A stretch of 28,255 nucleotides of DNA from UBA7396 sp034675265 (GCA_034675265.1 JAUCDK010000015.1:1-28255), one strand, 5' to 3'; positions 1 through 9,531 are shown, counted from the stretch's first letter. Translations and numbers: made by a program. The notes: generated from the sequence alone by a model not told the origin.

Positions 1-60
1 TGATTCGAGAGTACAAACTTCTCCACCAAAATTATTTTCAAAATAGTTTGGAGAAACTCC

Positions 61-111
61 AAAAAACTAAAAAAGTTATTATTCTTTGAATAATAACTTT
101 TTTAGTTTTTT
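61..111. terminator. Bidirectional hairpin terminator after dnaJ
   Basis: A perfect 24-bp inverted repeat (61-84 against 88-111) has a 3-nt loop, and both outer arms are A/T tracts. It lies 4 nt beyond the dnaJ stop and can act as an intrinsic terminator for dnaJ on the minus strand and for anything arriving from the left on the plus strand. Confidence 0.85.
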
Positions 112-115
112 TTAA

Positions 116-1210
116 TTATCAAAATATTTTTTCAAATATTCATTTTTTATTATGTACATTTAATTTTTTTTCTTTTGCTATTTTTTCAAGACATTCTCTT
201 TCAGATTCAGAAAGTTTTTTTGGGATTTTTATAAGTAAATTTATAAATAAATCTCATTTTTTATCTTTATCTATATATTTCACTCCATCTCAAGCAATTT
301 TTATAACAGTTCATACTTGTGTACCTGAATCAACTACGATATTTCTTTTCCCAATAATTGGGATATTTATTTCTTTTGTAGTTCCTAAAATAGCTTCAAT
401 TACATCTATTTCTAAATCAAGATGAAGATCAACTCATTTTCTAATGAGATTTTTTTCAATAGTATTTACTTTAAATCTTACATATAAATCTCCTGCTTGA
501 GATTTGATTCCATCATTTCCCTCTCCGTTTATACGAATAACCATTCCATCATCAATTCCAGCTGGAATATCAATATTTAATTCTACTGTTTTTCTGATTC
601 TTTTTTGTCATCCGCAAGTTCCACATACTTTTTCTAATGTTTCTCCCGTTCCACTACATCTTTCACACGCTCATGTATGCTCAATAGTTCCAAACATAGT
701 TTGTTGTCTGTATTTTACATATCAACTTCCGTGACAATCTGGACATATTGTTTTTCATTCTCATCATTCTCCATGACAATCATGACACACAATATATTTA
801 TCATATTTCAATGTTGTTTTTCCTCCAATAATAGAAGTTTTTAAATCAATTTGAAGCATTGTTTCAATATCTTCTCCAGCAAAACTTGAAGATGGTTTTC
901 TTCTTGAAGAACTTCTTCCTCAACCTCAAAAAAATTGTTCAAATATATCTCATAAATCCACATCCATTCATCAAAATCAACTTCATCATCCAAAAGGATT
1001 TCCACCTCAAACACTTCCATACGTATCATATTCTCTTTTTTTTGTAGAATCTGATAAAACAGAATATGCTTCGTTTACTTCTTTAAATTTTTCTGCATCT
1101 CATCATCTATCTGGATGGTGTTGCATAGCCAATTTTCTATATGCTTTTTTAATTTCTTCATCAGTTGCTCACTTTGAAAGTCCTAATATACTATAATATT
1201 CTTTTGACAT
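116..1210 (-). CDS. dnaJ: Chaperone protein DnaJ (Hsp40)
   Basis: This is a type I J-domain co-chaperone that stimulates the DnaK ATPase and binds unfolded clients in the cytoplasm. It has 364 residues, the usual family length. The J domain (about residues 1-70) carries the HPD motif in 'MQHHPDRGG'. A Gly/Phe-rich linker follows, written almost entirely with TGA codons. The zinc-binding region has CHDCHGEG, CPDCHGSG and CERCSGTG; the fourth motif, CGTCGGQK, keeps both cysteines but loses the GxG. The C-terminal client-binding domains run to the end at TAA. The chosen start, ATG at 1210, gives the canonical 'MSKEYYSILG' opening. It is downstream of the ABC ATPase gene on the same strand, behind a structured leader. 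It can only be read with TGA as Gly. Confidence 0.96.
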
Positions 1211-1253
1211 ACAATATTTCTATTTGAGTAAATAATATTTTTAAATTTATAAA

Positions 1254-1304
1254 GACATACAGCAACTGCAGGTAAAAGGAGATAACCCACAGCCAGTGTA
1301 TGCC
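1254..1304 (-). ncRNA. Structured leader or small RNA upstream of dnaJ
   Basis: A 51-nt stretch of clearly higher G+C sits in the very AT-rich spacer between the ABC ATPase and dnaJ. Its ends pair (CATAC with GTATG). Inside is a 4x4 internal loop, a CTG/CAG helix, a 2x2 internal loop, a 3-bp GGT/ACC helix and an A-rich loop. A promoter-like pair lies just upstream on the minus strand, so the element would form the 5' end of a dnaJ transcript or a small RNA of its own. It matches no riboswitch, SRP RNA or CIRCE operator that I recognise. The strand is inferred from the promoter and from dnaJ. Confidence 0.5.
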
Positions 1305-1313
1305 TTATTGATG

Positions 1314-1340
1314 ATTATATGAAAAAATGAGATTTTTCAA
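1314..1340 (-). promoter_or_regulatory. Promoter for the dnaJ leader
   Basis: TTGAAA and TATAAT are separated by 15 bp on the minus strand. The -10 box ends about 10 nt before the structured element. This suggests that dnaJ is transcribed independently of the ABC ATPase gene. Confidence 0.5.
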
Positions 1341-1348
1341 ATTTTTTT

Positions 1349-2068
1349 TTATGCATTGCTTTTCTCAATTTCTTCTATAAAAAAATCTTCTAAACTTTTT
1401 GCCAATTCTTTTATTGATTTATTTTGAACAATAATATTTCATTTATTTATAATACTAAATCTATCACAAATACTTTCAACATCAGCTAGAATATGTGTAT
1501 TAAAGAAAATAGTTGTTCCTTCTTTTTTTAATTCTAAAAGTAAATCTTTTACCATTTTTCTCCCAATTGGATCAAGTCAACTCATTGGTTCATCTAAAAA
1601 TAAAATTTTTGGATTATTGATAATTGATTGCGCGAGTCAAACTCTTTGAAGCATTCATTTACTATATTCATGTAAAAATTTATCCCCTGCTTCTTTTAAT
1701 CATACTTTTATAAGTAATTCATCTACTTTTTTTTCAAGTTTTTCTCATTCAAGTCAGAAAAATTTTCCATTAAATCTTAAAAATTCTCTTCCTGTTAGAT
1801 GTTTATATAAATACGTATTTTCTGGCATAAAACCAATTTGAGCCTTTGTTTCAATAGAAAGTTTTGTATCTCACAAAATTTCTATTTCTCAACTTTCTGG
1901 AGTAATCAGTCACATAATACATTTCATAGTTGTTGTTTTTCCAGCTCCATTTGGTCCAAGAAATCCATAAATTTCTCAAGCTCCTACATCAAAACTGATG
2001 GTATGTAAAACTTCTACTCCAGACAAATCTTTTACTACTTCGCTCACTTTCAAAATCTTTTTTGACAT
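1349..2068 (-). CDS. ABC transporter ATP-binding protein
   Basis: This 239-residue nucleotide-binding subunit would drive an ABC exporter from the cytoplasmic face of the membrane. Visible motifs in order are Walker A 'GPNGAGKTT' (about residues 38-46), a Q-loop region near 'GFMPENTYLY', the signature 'YSKGMLQRVGLAQ' (SKGM in place of LSGGQ, as in the CcmA/NatA/DrrA group), Walker B 'ILFLDEP' and the H-loop 'NTHIL'. Six or more signature and turn glycines are TGA. It resembles the ATPases of ABC-2 type exporters. The permease is not next to it, so the substrate is unknown. It has its own promoter-like sequence and diverges from rnpB. Confidence 0.9.
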
Positions 2069-2097
2069 AATTTATTTTTAAAAAAATATTTTCTTAA

Positions 2098-2125
2098 ATT
2101 GTATAGAAAATAAAAAAAAATTCAA
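2098..2125 (-). promoter_or_regulatory. Promoter of the ABC ATPase gene
   Basis: TTGAAT and TACAAT are separated by 16 bp on the minus strand, 30 nt upstream of the ATG at 2068. The flanks are poly-A/T, so chance matches are easy. Confidence 0.4.
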
Positions 2126-2148
2126 GCATTTCATTTATATAAAAAATT

Positions 2149-2175
2149 TTGTATTTCCTATTTTTTACATATAAT
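2149..2175 (+). promoter_or_regulatory. Promoter of rnpB
   Basis: TTGTAT and a consensus TATAAT are separated by 15 bp. The -10 box ends 14 nt before the first base of the P1 helix of RNase P RNA. Confidence 0.6.
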
Positions 2176-2188
2176 ATTCTCAATTTTT

Positions 2189-2591
2189 AGCAAGAGCATA
2201 CATCTACGCTTGAAAAAGTGAGGAAAGTCTGGACTCCACGAGGAAATTACAAAAGCTAACGGCTTTGGTTTAAAGATATAATTCATAAACTTTAAATACC
2301 ACTAGTGCCACAGAGACAATACTAGAGAGCAATCTTGAAAAGTGAAAAGCCAAAAGGTGTAGAAAAAATTAATTTTACAAATATTTGTGAGTAAGTTTTT
2401 TCCTGCTACTTTTGGAGCATAAGAGCAATCTTATAACCTTGGTAAACTTGTGTATGGAGCAATGGGAATGGTATTTTTTATATTTTATTCCTCTATTGAT
2501 TATAAAAAATATACCCAGCTTGAGGTTCTTAGTGATAAGAATCCTAGATAGATTGATGTAGAGGTACAGAATCCGGCTTACTACTCTTGCT
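2189..2591 (+). ncRNA. rnpB: RNase P RNA (bacterial type)
   Basis: This is the catalytic RNA that matures tRNA 5' ends. The ends pair as helix P1 (AGCAAGAG with CTCTTGCT). Near the 5' end is the P4/J3-4 core 'GAGGAAAGTCTGGACTCC', then the conserved 'CACAGAGACAATAC' region. A GGT-containing loop ('CCTTGGTAAAC', about 2438-2448) fits the tRNA 3'-CCA binding loop L15. Near the 3' end is 'AGAATCCGGCTTA', the other half of the core. About 403 nt is normal for a bacterial type A molecule. It sits alone between a promoter and a hairpin terminator. Confidence 0.96.
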
Positions 2592-2620
2592 AAAAATAAA
2601 ATCAATATTTATACAACAAC

Positions 2621-2655
2621 AGTACACCTAAAAAGTGTACTAAAAATTTTTATTA
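2621..2655 (+). terminator. Terminator of rnpB
   Basis: AGTACAC (2621-2627) pairs with GTGTACT (2635-2641) and an AT-rich run rich in T follows. It lies 29 nt after the rnpB 3' end. Confidence 0.7.
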
Positions 2656-2674
2656 TTTTTACTATATTTAATTT

Positions 2675-3289
2675 ATGAAACTTGTTTTTACTGGAATCCA
2701 ATGATGCTGAAAATGAACCCAAGCCCGCAAATTAGTTGAAAATTATGGTTTTACTCTTGTAGAAATGGGAGCAGAATTTAGAAAAATAATTGCCTCTCAA
2801 AGCGAACTTTGAAGAAAATTAAAAGAAGTAATGGATGCCTGATACCAAGTTCCTGGAGAACTTTGAATTCAAGTGATGGAAGAAGCAGTAAAAAATCATC
2901 TTCACATTGAAAATGTTATTTTTGATGCTTTTGTAAGAAATGATTGGAATAAAGAAATATTTGATAAAATGCTTCCTGAATATAAAGTAATATTTTTTGA
3001 ACTTTCAACAGAAAAAGCAAAAGAAAGACTTCTTGGAAGAATGTTTGATAAAGAAACAGGAGAAACATTTCCAGCAGGAACCACTATCAACCCAAAAAAT
3101 GGAAATACTCTTATAAAAAGAGATGACGATAAAGATGAAAATGCAATCTTAAAAAGAATAGAAGAATTTGAAACAAAAACACTTCCAATAGTAGAAATTC
3201 AAAAACAAGAAAATAGAGTTATCGCTATCAACGCAAATCAAGCTATTGAAAATGTATTTGAAGAAATGATTACAAAATTATGACTATAA
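2675..3289 (+). CDS. adk: Adenylate kinase
   Basis: The enzyme interconverts ATP + AMP and 2 ADP in the cytoplasm. Its 204 residues match the family length. The N-terminal P-loop reads 'GIQGCGKGTQA' when TGA is Gly; three of its glycines are TGA. The AMP-binding part includes 'GYQVPGELG' and 'FDAFVRN' in the place of the usual FDGFPR. The LID begins at 'GRMFDKETGE' and lacks zinc cysteines, and 'KRDDDKDE' supplies the R-x-D-D motif. The start at 2675 gives the normal 'MKLVFTG' opening, with no Shine-Dalgarno sequence upstream (run of T/A). The gene ends at TAA after one C-terminal UGA-coded Gly. The substituted 'FDAFVRN' leaves some doubt about exact nucleotide specificity. Confidence 0.92.
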
Positions 3290-3330
3290 AAACGAATATT
3301 TATTTTATTATTTTACCCCTATCCTAATTT

Positions 3331-4506
3331 ATGTTTGCATTTGAACTTGGTCGTGAATTTAAACTCTCAATTGCTGAAATATCCAAAGTATTTCCAACAG
3401 GAAATACTCTTTTTTGTGATAAAAAAATGCTTCTTTTAGATGGAGTATCAAAAGAAGAAATTTTATCAAAATCAAAAAAACTTGGATGATCTATAAAAAT
3501 TATTGAAATCCTTGGAAATCAAGATATAAAAGAAAATTTTACTGAACAAATTGAAGATATTTTCTCTGAAAAATTAGATATTGACTGATATATTTGAAAA
3601 TTCAATTATGCTGTAAATATTTTTTGAAACAGTCCTGTTGAATTTAAAGATTTTTTAAAAATATCAAAAAAAGTTATCAAAGGTTTTTGACTCAATCCTC
3701 GTTTTATTAATGCAAACTTTAAAAATCTAGCTTCTGTAGTAATCATAAAAGAAGCCCTTATCAAAAAAGAAACTGATTTCAATTTTATTTTTATTGAATG
3801 AAAACTTTACTTTTGAAAAACAATTTTTGTTCAAGATATTTATGGATATTCAAACAGAGATTATGGAAAAGATAGAGATATGCACGTATGAATGCTTCCT
3901 CCAAAACTTGCTCAAATGATGATAAATATTTCAGGTTGAAAAACTATTTATGATCCTTTTGTATGACTTGGAACGGTATTAATTGAATCTGTTTATATGT
4001 GAAATACAAAAGTTTTTGGAAGTGATATCAGCAACAGAATGGTAGAAACTACTTTTTCAAATCTTGGAAATTTAAAAAATAAATTCAATTTCGAACAAGT
4101 TATTATGCTTCAAAATGCAAAATATATTCACGAAGTTCATTTTTTAGATCAAATTGATGCTATTGTTACCGAATGATATTTATGAGAAATTATGACTCAA
4201 AATAATATTTCTGTAGAAAGAATAGACAAACAAAAACAAAAACTTTCAGATTTGTACGAATGATTTTTCTCATGACTTCAAAGAAAAAATTATAAATGAA
4301 AAATTGTGATTTCATTTCCATTCTGGGAAATAAAATGAAAATTTTTGTATTTTGAAGAAATTTATGATATTATCAATAAGCATTGTAAAGTGCAAAAACT
4401 TCTTCCCCAAAACATAGATTTTTTTGAAACAAAATCATGAAGTTTACTTTATAAAAGAGACTCTCAACTTGTTGGAAGAGAAATATTTAGTTTAGAATTA
4501 AAGTAA
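3331..4506 (+). CDS. Trm11/TrmG10-like RNA (guanine-N2) methyltransferase
   Basis: A 391-residue protein with an N-terminal THUMP-like half (to about residue 180) and a C-terminal Rossmann methyltransferase. SAM motif I is 'YDPFVGLGTVLIES', preceded by 'HVGMLPPKLAQMMIN', as in the UPF0020/Trm11 family. The motif IV position reads 'TEGYLG' instead of DPPYG. Members of this family methylate guanine 10 of tRNA, and that role is inferred here. Many glycines are TGA. It lies 41 nt after adk and 6 nt before the next gene, so the three are probably one operon. The altered catalytic motif means the target base could differ. Confidence 0.75.
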
Positions 4507-4512
4507 AAAGTT

Positions 4513-6024
4513 ATGGCAACAAAAATCATTTGATTACAAGATATAGGAGAAAAACCAGCAAACAAAGAACAAGAAGTTTTAATCGATATGAGTGACTTTT
4601 ATTCAGATGATTATTCAGAAATTGTAAAATATCACAAACCTCTTACGATAAATGGCGTAGATGTAACAGTAATGGATTTATTTAATCTTCCTCTTTATAC
4701 TGATGATTTTTCAACTGATGCAGATTTAATTATTTTTATCAAAGAAAGATTAAAAATTGATGTAGAAACCCCGGAATGATTACATAAAATCAATGAACTT
4801 TTTAAAAAAAGTAAAAAATTTTATGAGGAAAGATATTTAAAAACTCTTCCTGTAAAATTAACAAAATTAGAATTTAAAACAGTTCCTTCTCTCCTTAACT
4901 TTTTACGTGATACCAAAAGAAATAAAATGAGTGGTGCTATTAATTGTGCATTATCAAAAATTTGATATGCAATTGATGATGTACTTGCAAATGAAAAAGT
5001 AAGAAGAGCCCTATTTTTAGACCAACAATTTATTTCTCAACATCTTGAAAAACCATTCCAAATAGAAGAATGAACTGAAGATCAAAATGGAAATATTTAC
5101 AGAAAATGAAAAGTTATTATTAATGGAAATATTATCAATTTTAAGCTGATTGCTCGCCAAAAATGAAGTGAGTCTATTATGTGAAAACAACTAGCTGAAG
5201 CAAAATATTATTCTGTAAACGAATTTAAAGATTTGGTAGGAGTAACTATTTATACTGATACTGCTGCTGATGCTGCCCTTATGATGCAATATATCGATCA
5301 AATGATTTATAAATGAAAAGCAAAAATTAAAAACAAAGATGGGATTGATCTTCAAGCAGTACAAGGTTTAAACTTAAATGATACTTTCTTTAACAAACTT
5401 TCAAAAGCGACCTCTAAAAGTCAATCTGAACCAGAAAATGAAGAAATTTCAGAAGAAGAAAAAGAATTTAATGAAAGAAAAACTTCCACATCAGATAAAT
5501 ATAAAGAAATAAAACTCGTTTGAGATGTTGAACTTTCACTTGAAGAATGAAGAAAATCATCAAAATATCCAATCGGAACTGAAATTAAATTTGTCATTTG
5601 ATGACATGATAATGAATCATGAATTTCTCTTCAAGCTCTTTATGATTATATGAAAAGATTTAGAGAACTTACACGCCTTTGAATTCCAATTAGACAACTT
5701 GATATCATAAATTATGTAAATGATTTTTTTGAAAATATTGATGAAATTTTAAAAAAGAAAAATAAAGAAAAACACTCTTATTACAAAGAATTATATGAGG
5801 ATTTATTTGAAAAATGATTTATTGATACTCCTTGTAATTTATCTACTACCAATGCAAATCATGCTCAACAAAATGAGAAAAATTTAGCACTTGGATTGTA
5901 TAAATATTTTGAAAGTAAACTGGTAAAAGTAAGACTTCCAAATTCGAAAAAAACATACTACTTTAATGAACATATATTAAAAATGAGAGATGCTTGACTT
6001 TATAGAGATATCGAGCAAATATAA
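4513..6024 (+). CDS. Unknown protein with a degenerate RelA/SpoT-like region
   Basis: This 503-residue protein is not firmly recognised. The middle resembles the RelA/SpoT nucleotidyltransferase fold. 'ARQKGSESIMGKQ' (about residues 213-225) parallels the R-x-K-S...S-I..K motif of (p)ppGpp synthetases. 'EFKDLVGVTIYTD' (from about 237) parallels the 'DLvGvRI' strand but has Thr in place of the key Arg. 'GTEIKFVI' (about 355) followed by 'NESGISLQALYDYMKR' parallels the ExQ and following helix. A charged Glu/Ser/Lys linker separates the two halves. No signal peptide or membrane segment is seen. It starts 6 nt after the methyltransferase stop and ends before a strong hairpin. If the fold is right it is likely an inactive or altered-substrate relative. 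Confidence 0.45.
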
Positions 6025-6026
6025 TT

Positions 6027-6053
6027 TTGACTAAATCATTTTTTCCATATAAT
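6027..6053 (+). promoter_or_regulatory. Promoter of the thioredoxin-fold operon
   Basis: TTGACT and TATAAT are separated by 15 bp, directly after the stop of the preceding gene. The -10 box overlaps the left arm of the hairpin at 6051-6085, so transcription would start within the hairpin. Confidence 0.5.
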
Positions 6054-6085
6054 AAAAAATATCACAAAAAGTGATATTTTTTATT
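6051..6085 (+). terminator. Hairpin terminator after the RelA-like gene
   Basis: A perfect 15-bp stem (6051-6065 with 6071-6085) has an AAAAA loop and a T-rich 3' arm. It follows the adk-to-RelA-like operon and would end its transcript. Confidence 0.75.
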
Positions 6086-6100
6086 ATGTATTGTAGAAAA

Positions 6101-6442
6101 ATGAAAATTAGAATTTATGGAAATGATTGACAAGCTCAAGATCTTTTAGAAAAAGTAGAATTTGCAACACAAGAGTTATGATTAAATGATTTTATTACTT
6201 CTGAAATAACAACTGACGAAACAGTAAAAACTGAATTAAATATTTCAAAAGAACCTGCACTTATTATTGAAGAAGAATCTATTTGATTTAAAGATATGAT
6301 TTTTGAAGGAATTGTGCCTGAAATTGATGAATTAAAATCAATGTTTATTAGTATTGTTGGATGATGAGATGGAGAAGGATGATCATGTAGTTCTGGAAGC
6401 TGTGGAACAAGTGGTGGTTGTGGAAGCTGTTCTAGTTATTAA
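6101..6442 (+). CDS. Thioredoxin-fold protein lacking CxxC, with Cys/Gly/Ser tail
   Basis: A 113-residue protein. The first 75 or so residues follow the small MTH895-type thioredoxin pattern: beta strand 'MKIRIYG', active-site helix, then 'EPALIIEE' where these proteins have the cis-Pro strand, and a C-terminal helix 'IDELKSMF'. The active-site loop reads 'GNDGQAQ', so both redox cysteines are missing. All five cysteines instead sit in the last 20 residues, a Gly/Ser-rich tail containing 'GSCGTSGGCGSCSSY'. It has its own promoter-like sequence and lies 27 nt before a mechanosensitive-type membrane protein, probably in one transcript. The tail could bind a metal or carry thiols; this is not established. 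Confidence 0.6.
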
Positions 6443-6469
6443 AAAATATTATCCATAATTGAAAAAAAT

Positions 6470-7189
6470 ATGATTTTTAATATTGAAAATTCTTTTGATC
6501 TTATATATGATAATTTTGTAACAAAAACAGAAATTTTATGACCTCAAATCATCTGAGCATTAGTTATCATTCTTATTTGATGACTAGTGGCAAGATTTGT
6601 ATATCTCTTCTTAATGTTAATTTTTAGAAAATTTAAACTCAATCAATTTATTGATAGACTGAAAGTAAATTTTGATGAAGAAAAACTATCAGAAGAAAAA
6701 AAAGAGAAAAAATCAAGGTTTATAAAAAGTCGTTTTACTGATAAAGTAAAAGTTGATGATGTTGTTGCGAAAGCAATGAGTTATTATCTATTAATCATAT
6801 TTTTTAGACTTTCTATTGGTTACATGTGAATCACAGAGGTAGAAAGTTTTCTGAAAGATGTTACTGATTATCTTCCAAATTTATTTGTATGAGTATTAAT
6901 TTGATTTTTTGGTATTAGATTTGCAAATTTCGTATATGATGTGGTGTATCACACTTTGAATTTAAGTAAAGAAAAAACCGCAAAAATTATAGCAGAATGA
7001 GCAAGAGTCATCATACTTTTTTTCACATTAATGGTATTTTTAGAATATACAAAAATTGTAAGTATGTTTATCATTAATACTGTACTTATCGGGTTTGTAT
7101 CAATGATAGCTCTTGCAGGATGAATTGCTTTTTGACTCTGATGAAGAGAAATAGCAAAAGAAATATTAGAAACCTTTAAAAAAGAATAA
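6470..7189 (+). CDS. MscS-family-like membrane protein (conserved TM helix type)
   Basis: A 239-residue protein with an N-terminal membrane helix (about residues 24-48), a charged cytoplasmic Lys/Glu segment, then at least three more hydrophobic segments. The last, 'GFVSMIALAGGIAFGLGGREIAKEI', is split here by description only as residues about 210-232. Its Gly/Ala-rich helix followed by GLGGRE is the pore-helix signature of the 'mechanosensitive channel, conserved TM helix' family. No C-terminal beta domain follows, so it is shorter than true MscS. It is the second gene of the thioredoxin-fold operon and is followed by a terminator. Channel activity is inferred from the family only. Confidence 0.7.
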
Positions 7190-7211
7190 TATTTCTTTCC
7201 ATTTTTTCACA

Positions 7212-7250
7212 AAAGGTAAAAGGAAAAAACTTCCTTTTACCTTTCTCCTT
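7212..7250 (+). terminator. Terminator after the membrane-protein gene
   Basis: A perfect 14-bp stem (7212-7225 with 7231-7244) has a 5-nt loop and a C/T-rich tail. It lies between the membrane protein stop and mtaB. Confidence 0.7.
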
Positions 7251-7270
7251 TTATTTTTTACTAAAGTGAA

Positions 7271-8515
7271 ATGAAATATAAAGTTTTTTGATGTAAGGTA
7301 AATAAATATTATACTGATGAATGGCTCAACAGCAAATACCTAGAAGATAAATCTGGGATTTTTATTGCAAGTTGTGTAGTAACAGATAATGCAAAAAAGA
7401 AATGGATAAAATTTGTAAAACAAGAAATTCCTCAACTACAAGAAAAAGATAAAATTTACATCAGTTGATGTGGTGCATTTGAAGAAGGACAAGAAAATAA
7501 AGATTTTTTTAAAGTCTATCCGGATTTAGAAATCTTTAAAGAAAAAATAGAAGTTTTAGGAGAAAAACCAAAAGAAGAAAAAAAGCCAAAACTTGATACC
7601 TCAAAATTCAACTCTATCAAAACAAAACTCAATCTCACAACAAAAAAATTCCTTCTCATTCAATGAGGATGTGATAGTTTTTGTACTTTTTGTCTCACCG
7701 TAATAAAAAGAGGAAGACATTTTTATAGAAGTGCTGAAGATATTGTTGATGAAATTATTGAATTTGAAATGCAAGGAGGAAAAGAAGTAGTGCTTACTGG
7801 AGTAAATTTATGAGCTTGGGGACAAGAAAATACCAATCAATTTATAGATTCAAAACTATGAGATTTACTGGAATATATTTTAGAAAAGACTGAAATACAA
7901 AGAATCAGAATCAGTTCTCTTGGACCTGAATTTGTTGATGAAAAAGTATTAAAAATTTTTGAAAATAAAAGAATTTATCCTCATTTTCACTATTCTATTC
8001 AATCTGGTAGTTCGCCTGTACTAAAAGCAATGAGAAGACATTATGATGGTGAATATATGAGAGATTTACTTCAAAAAACTCTCAATGTAAAAAGAGAAGA
8101 TGGTGTAAAAGTAAGTATTTGAGCCGATTTAATTGTATGATTTCCTGGAGAATCGGAAGAAAATTTCCTTGATACTCTTGATTTAGTAAAAAATTATAAT
8201 ATCACAAAAGTTCATGCTTTTCCTTTTTCTAATCACACGCTTTGAGAACATGTTCCGGCAAGTTTTTTTCCACATCAAATTGATGAAAAAATAAAAAAAC
8301 AAAGACTTGATTTACTCATCGCAACTTGAGAAAAAGTGAGAGAAGATTTTATTACTTCTCAAGTTGGAAACACATTTGAAGTTTTAATTGAAAATGTAAA
8401 AGATGGACAATTTAAATGATGGACACAAAATTATATCGAAGCTACCAATGATAATTTTGAAATTATTTCTGGTGAAATCAAAAAAAATGAAATCATAACT
8501 TGAAAATTAAAATAA
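7271..8515 (+). CDS. mtaB: tRNA t6A37 methylthiotransferase, MtaB type
   Basis: This radical-SAM enzyme adds a methylthio group to N6-threonylcarbamoyladenosine at tRNA position 37. Its 414 residues fit the family. The N-terminal methylthiotransferase domain has cysteines C8 ('FGCKVN'), C35 ('ASCVVTDNA') and C67 ('SGCGAF') for one [4Fe-4S] cluster. The radical-SAM motif C134-x3-C138-x2-C141 lies in 'GGCDSFCTFC'. 'LTGVNLGAWG' and 'HFHYSIQSGS' are typical of the MtaB subgroup, and a short TRAM-like tail ends at TAA. The 'GCKVN' and 'TDNA' words favour MtaB over MiaB. There is no Shine-Dalgarno site. A hairpin separates it from the convergent gene downstream. MiaA, which modifies the same tRNA position in other tRNAs, is also in the window. 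Confidence 0.88.
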
Positions 8516-8546
8516 AAAAGTGAAGAATAATTCCTCACTTTTTTTA
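8514..8546. terminator. Bidirectional terminator between convergent genes
   Basis: AAAAAAGTGA (8514-8523) pairs with TCACTTTTTT (8535-8544), with an imperfect inner helix. It overlaps the mtaB stop and the stop of the minus-strand gene, and serves both. Confidence 0.8.
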
Positions 8547-9011
8547 TTTTAGATTAATAAATTCAGTATTTTCAATTCAAAGATCTCACTTTAATTTAAA
8601 AGTATCTATTTCATCCTTATGTTGTCAAAGAGTATTTAAAAATACATCTTTCCCTTCTCCAAATGGAATTACTACTCTTGCTTCAATATTTTCAACTATT
8701 TTAGGAGCATTTTTTGTTCCAGTAACAAGAAGTATATCAACATCTCAGAAAAATGACATAATTTCTTCTTTCATTTCAAAATCATCATAAAATAATACTA
8801 CAATAACTTTTCATTCCACAAGAAAACTATAAAATAATTTTTCACTATATTCTAATACTTCCAATAACACTCAAGATTTTTCATATTCTCCTGGAAAATC
8901 TATTTTATAATCTCAAATAGATACTTGAGCTGTTGTAATATCACAACTTATTATCACATTATCAGAATTTTTAATTTGTATACTTGTATTTGTATTAAAT
9001 ATTTCTACCAT
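8544..9011 (-). CDS. Small beta-lactamase-fold-like protein without metal ligands
   Basis: A 155-residue cytoplasmic protein. 'GDYKIDFPGEYEKSGVLLEV', cited here as residues about 41-60, resembles the opening strands of UlaG-like metallo-beta-lactamase-fold proteins. 'VDILLVTG' and 'ARVVIPFG' resemble their later core strands. The HxHxDH metal motif of active hydrolases is absent, and so is a second His-rich motif. It is therefore at most a catalytically dead relative, and the family call is tentative. It ends at TAA inside the shared terminator and lies 8 nt after the NUDIX gene stop, so the two are probably co-transcribed. Confidence 0.45.
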
Positions 9012-9019
9012 AAATTATA

Positions 9020-9472
9020 TTAAATAAAATAAACTTTATTTTTACTGATTATAGAAGGGAGATCAAATTTTACTTCTAAATTTTTGATTTCATCAATACC
9101 AAACCATTTATACCCTATAAATCTTTCTTCTTTTTGAGGAGTTGGAGCTTGTGTTCATTTATATTTTATCAAAAACAAATAAACATCTTTATCTACTAAA
9201 GGATTATCTTCACGATATCACGCAGTAAAAGTATAATTTAATTTTGTAATAAATTTTACAATTTCTAAATCTTTTATTTCCAATCAAGTTTCTTCAGCTG
9301 TTTCTCTCAGAGCTGTTTGACTGGCAGTTTCACCATCTTCCATATGTCATTTAGGAATAACATATTCAGATTGTCATTTTGAGTTCAACCATTCGAGTAA
9401 AAGTATTTCTACTCACTTGTCATGTTTACGATATAGAATTCCTCCGGAGCTTTTTTCATAAATTTTTGCCAT
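9020..9472 (-). CDS. NUDIX hydrolase
   Basis: A 150-residue pyrophosphohydrolase of the NUDIX superfamily, which cleaves nucleoside diphosphates linked to another moiety and often cleans nucleotide pools. The Nudix box is complete: 'GHMEDGE', seven residues, then 'RETAEETGL' (residues 42-64), matching Gx5Ex7REUxEExGU. 'SSGGILYR' at the N-terminus and 'YKWFGIDEI' near the C-terminus are standard surrounding strands. The substrate cannot be told from sequence; the diadenosine-tetraphosphatase/MutT-like group is plausible. The gene has a promoter-like pair upstream and is followed 8 nt later by the beta-lactamase-fold-like gene. Confidence 0.9.
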
Positions 9473-9503
9473 AAATAATGTACATTTTCAAATAATTTTT
9501 ACC

Positions 9504-9531
9504 ATAATAATCAAAAAATCAAAACTTGCAA
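9504..9531 (-). promoter_or_regulatory. Promoter of the NUDIX gene
   Basis: TTGCAA and TATTAT are separated by 16 bp on the minus strand, 31 nt before the ATG at 9472. Confidence 0.4.

Noticed and set aside
1..60. Possible tRNA or tmRNA 3' end (TTCGA ... CTCCACCA) or a C-terminal coding fragment ending at TAG 44-46
   Set aside because: The distance from TTC to CCA and the missing G53-C61 pair do not fit a tRNA-like T arm. The coding fragment is only 14 codons and has no recognisable family, so neither can be supported.
1254..1304. SRP (4.5S-like) RNA
   Set aside because: The conserved apical GGAA-type loop with the AGCA symmetric loop is absent on both strands.
2375..2605. Minus-strand open frame of 76 codons
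   Set aside because: It is antisense to the conserved core of RNase P RNA and has no family similarity.
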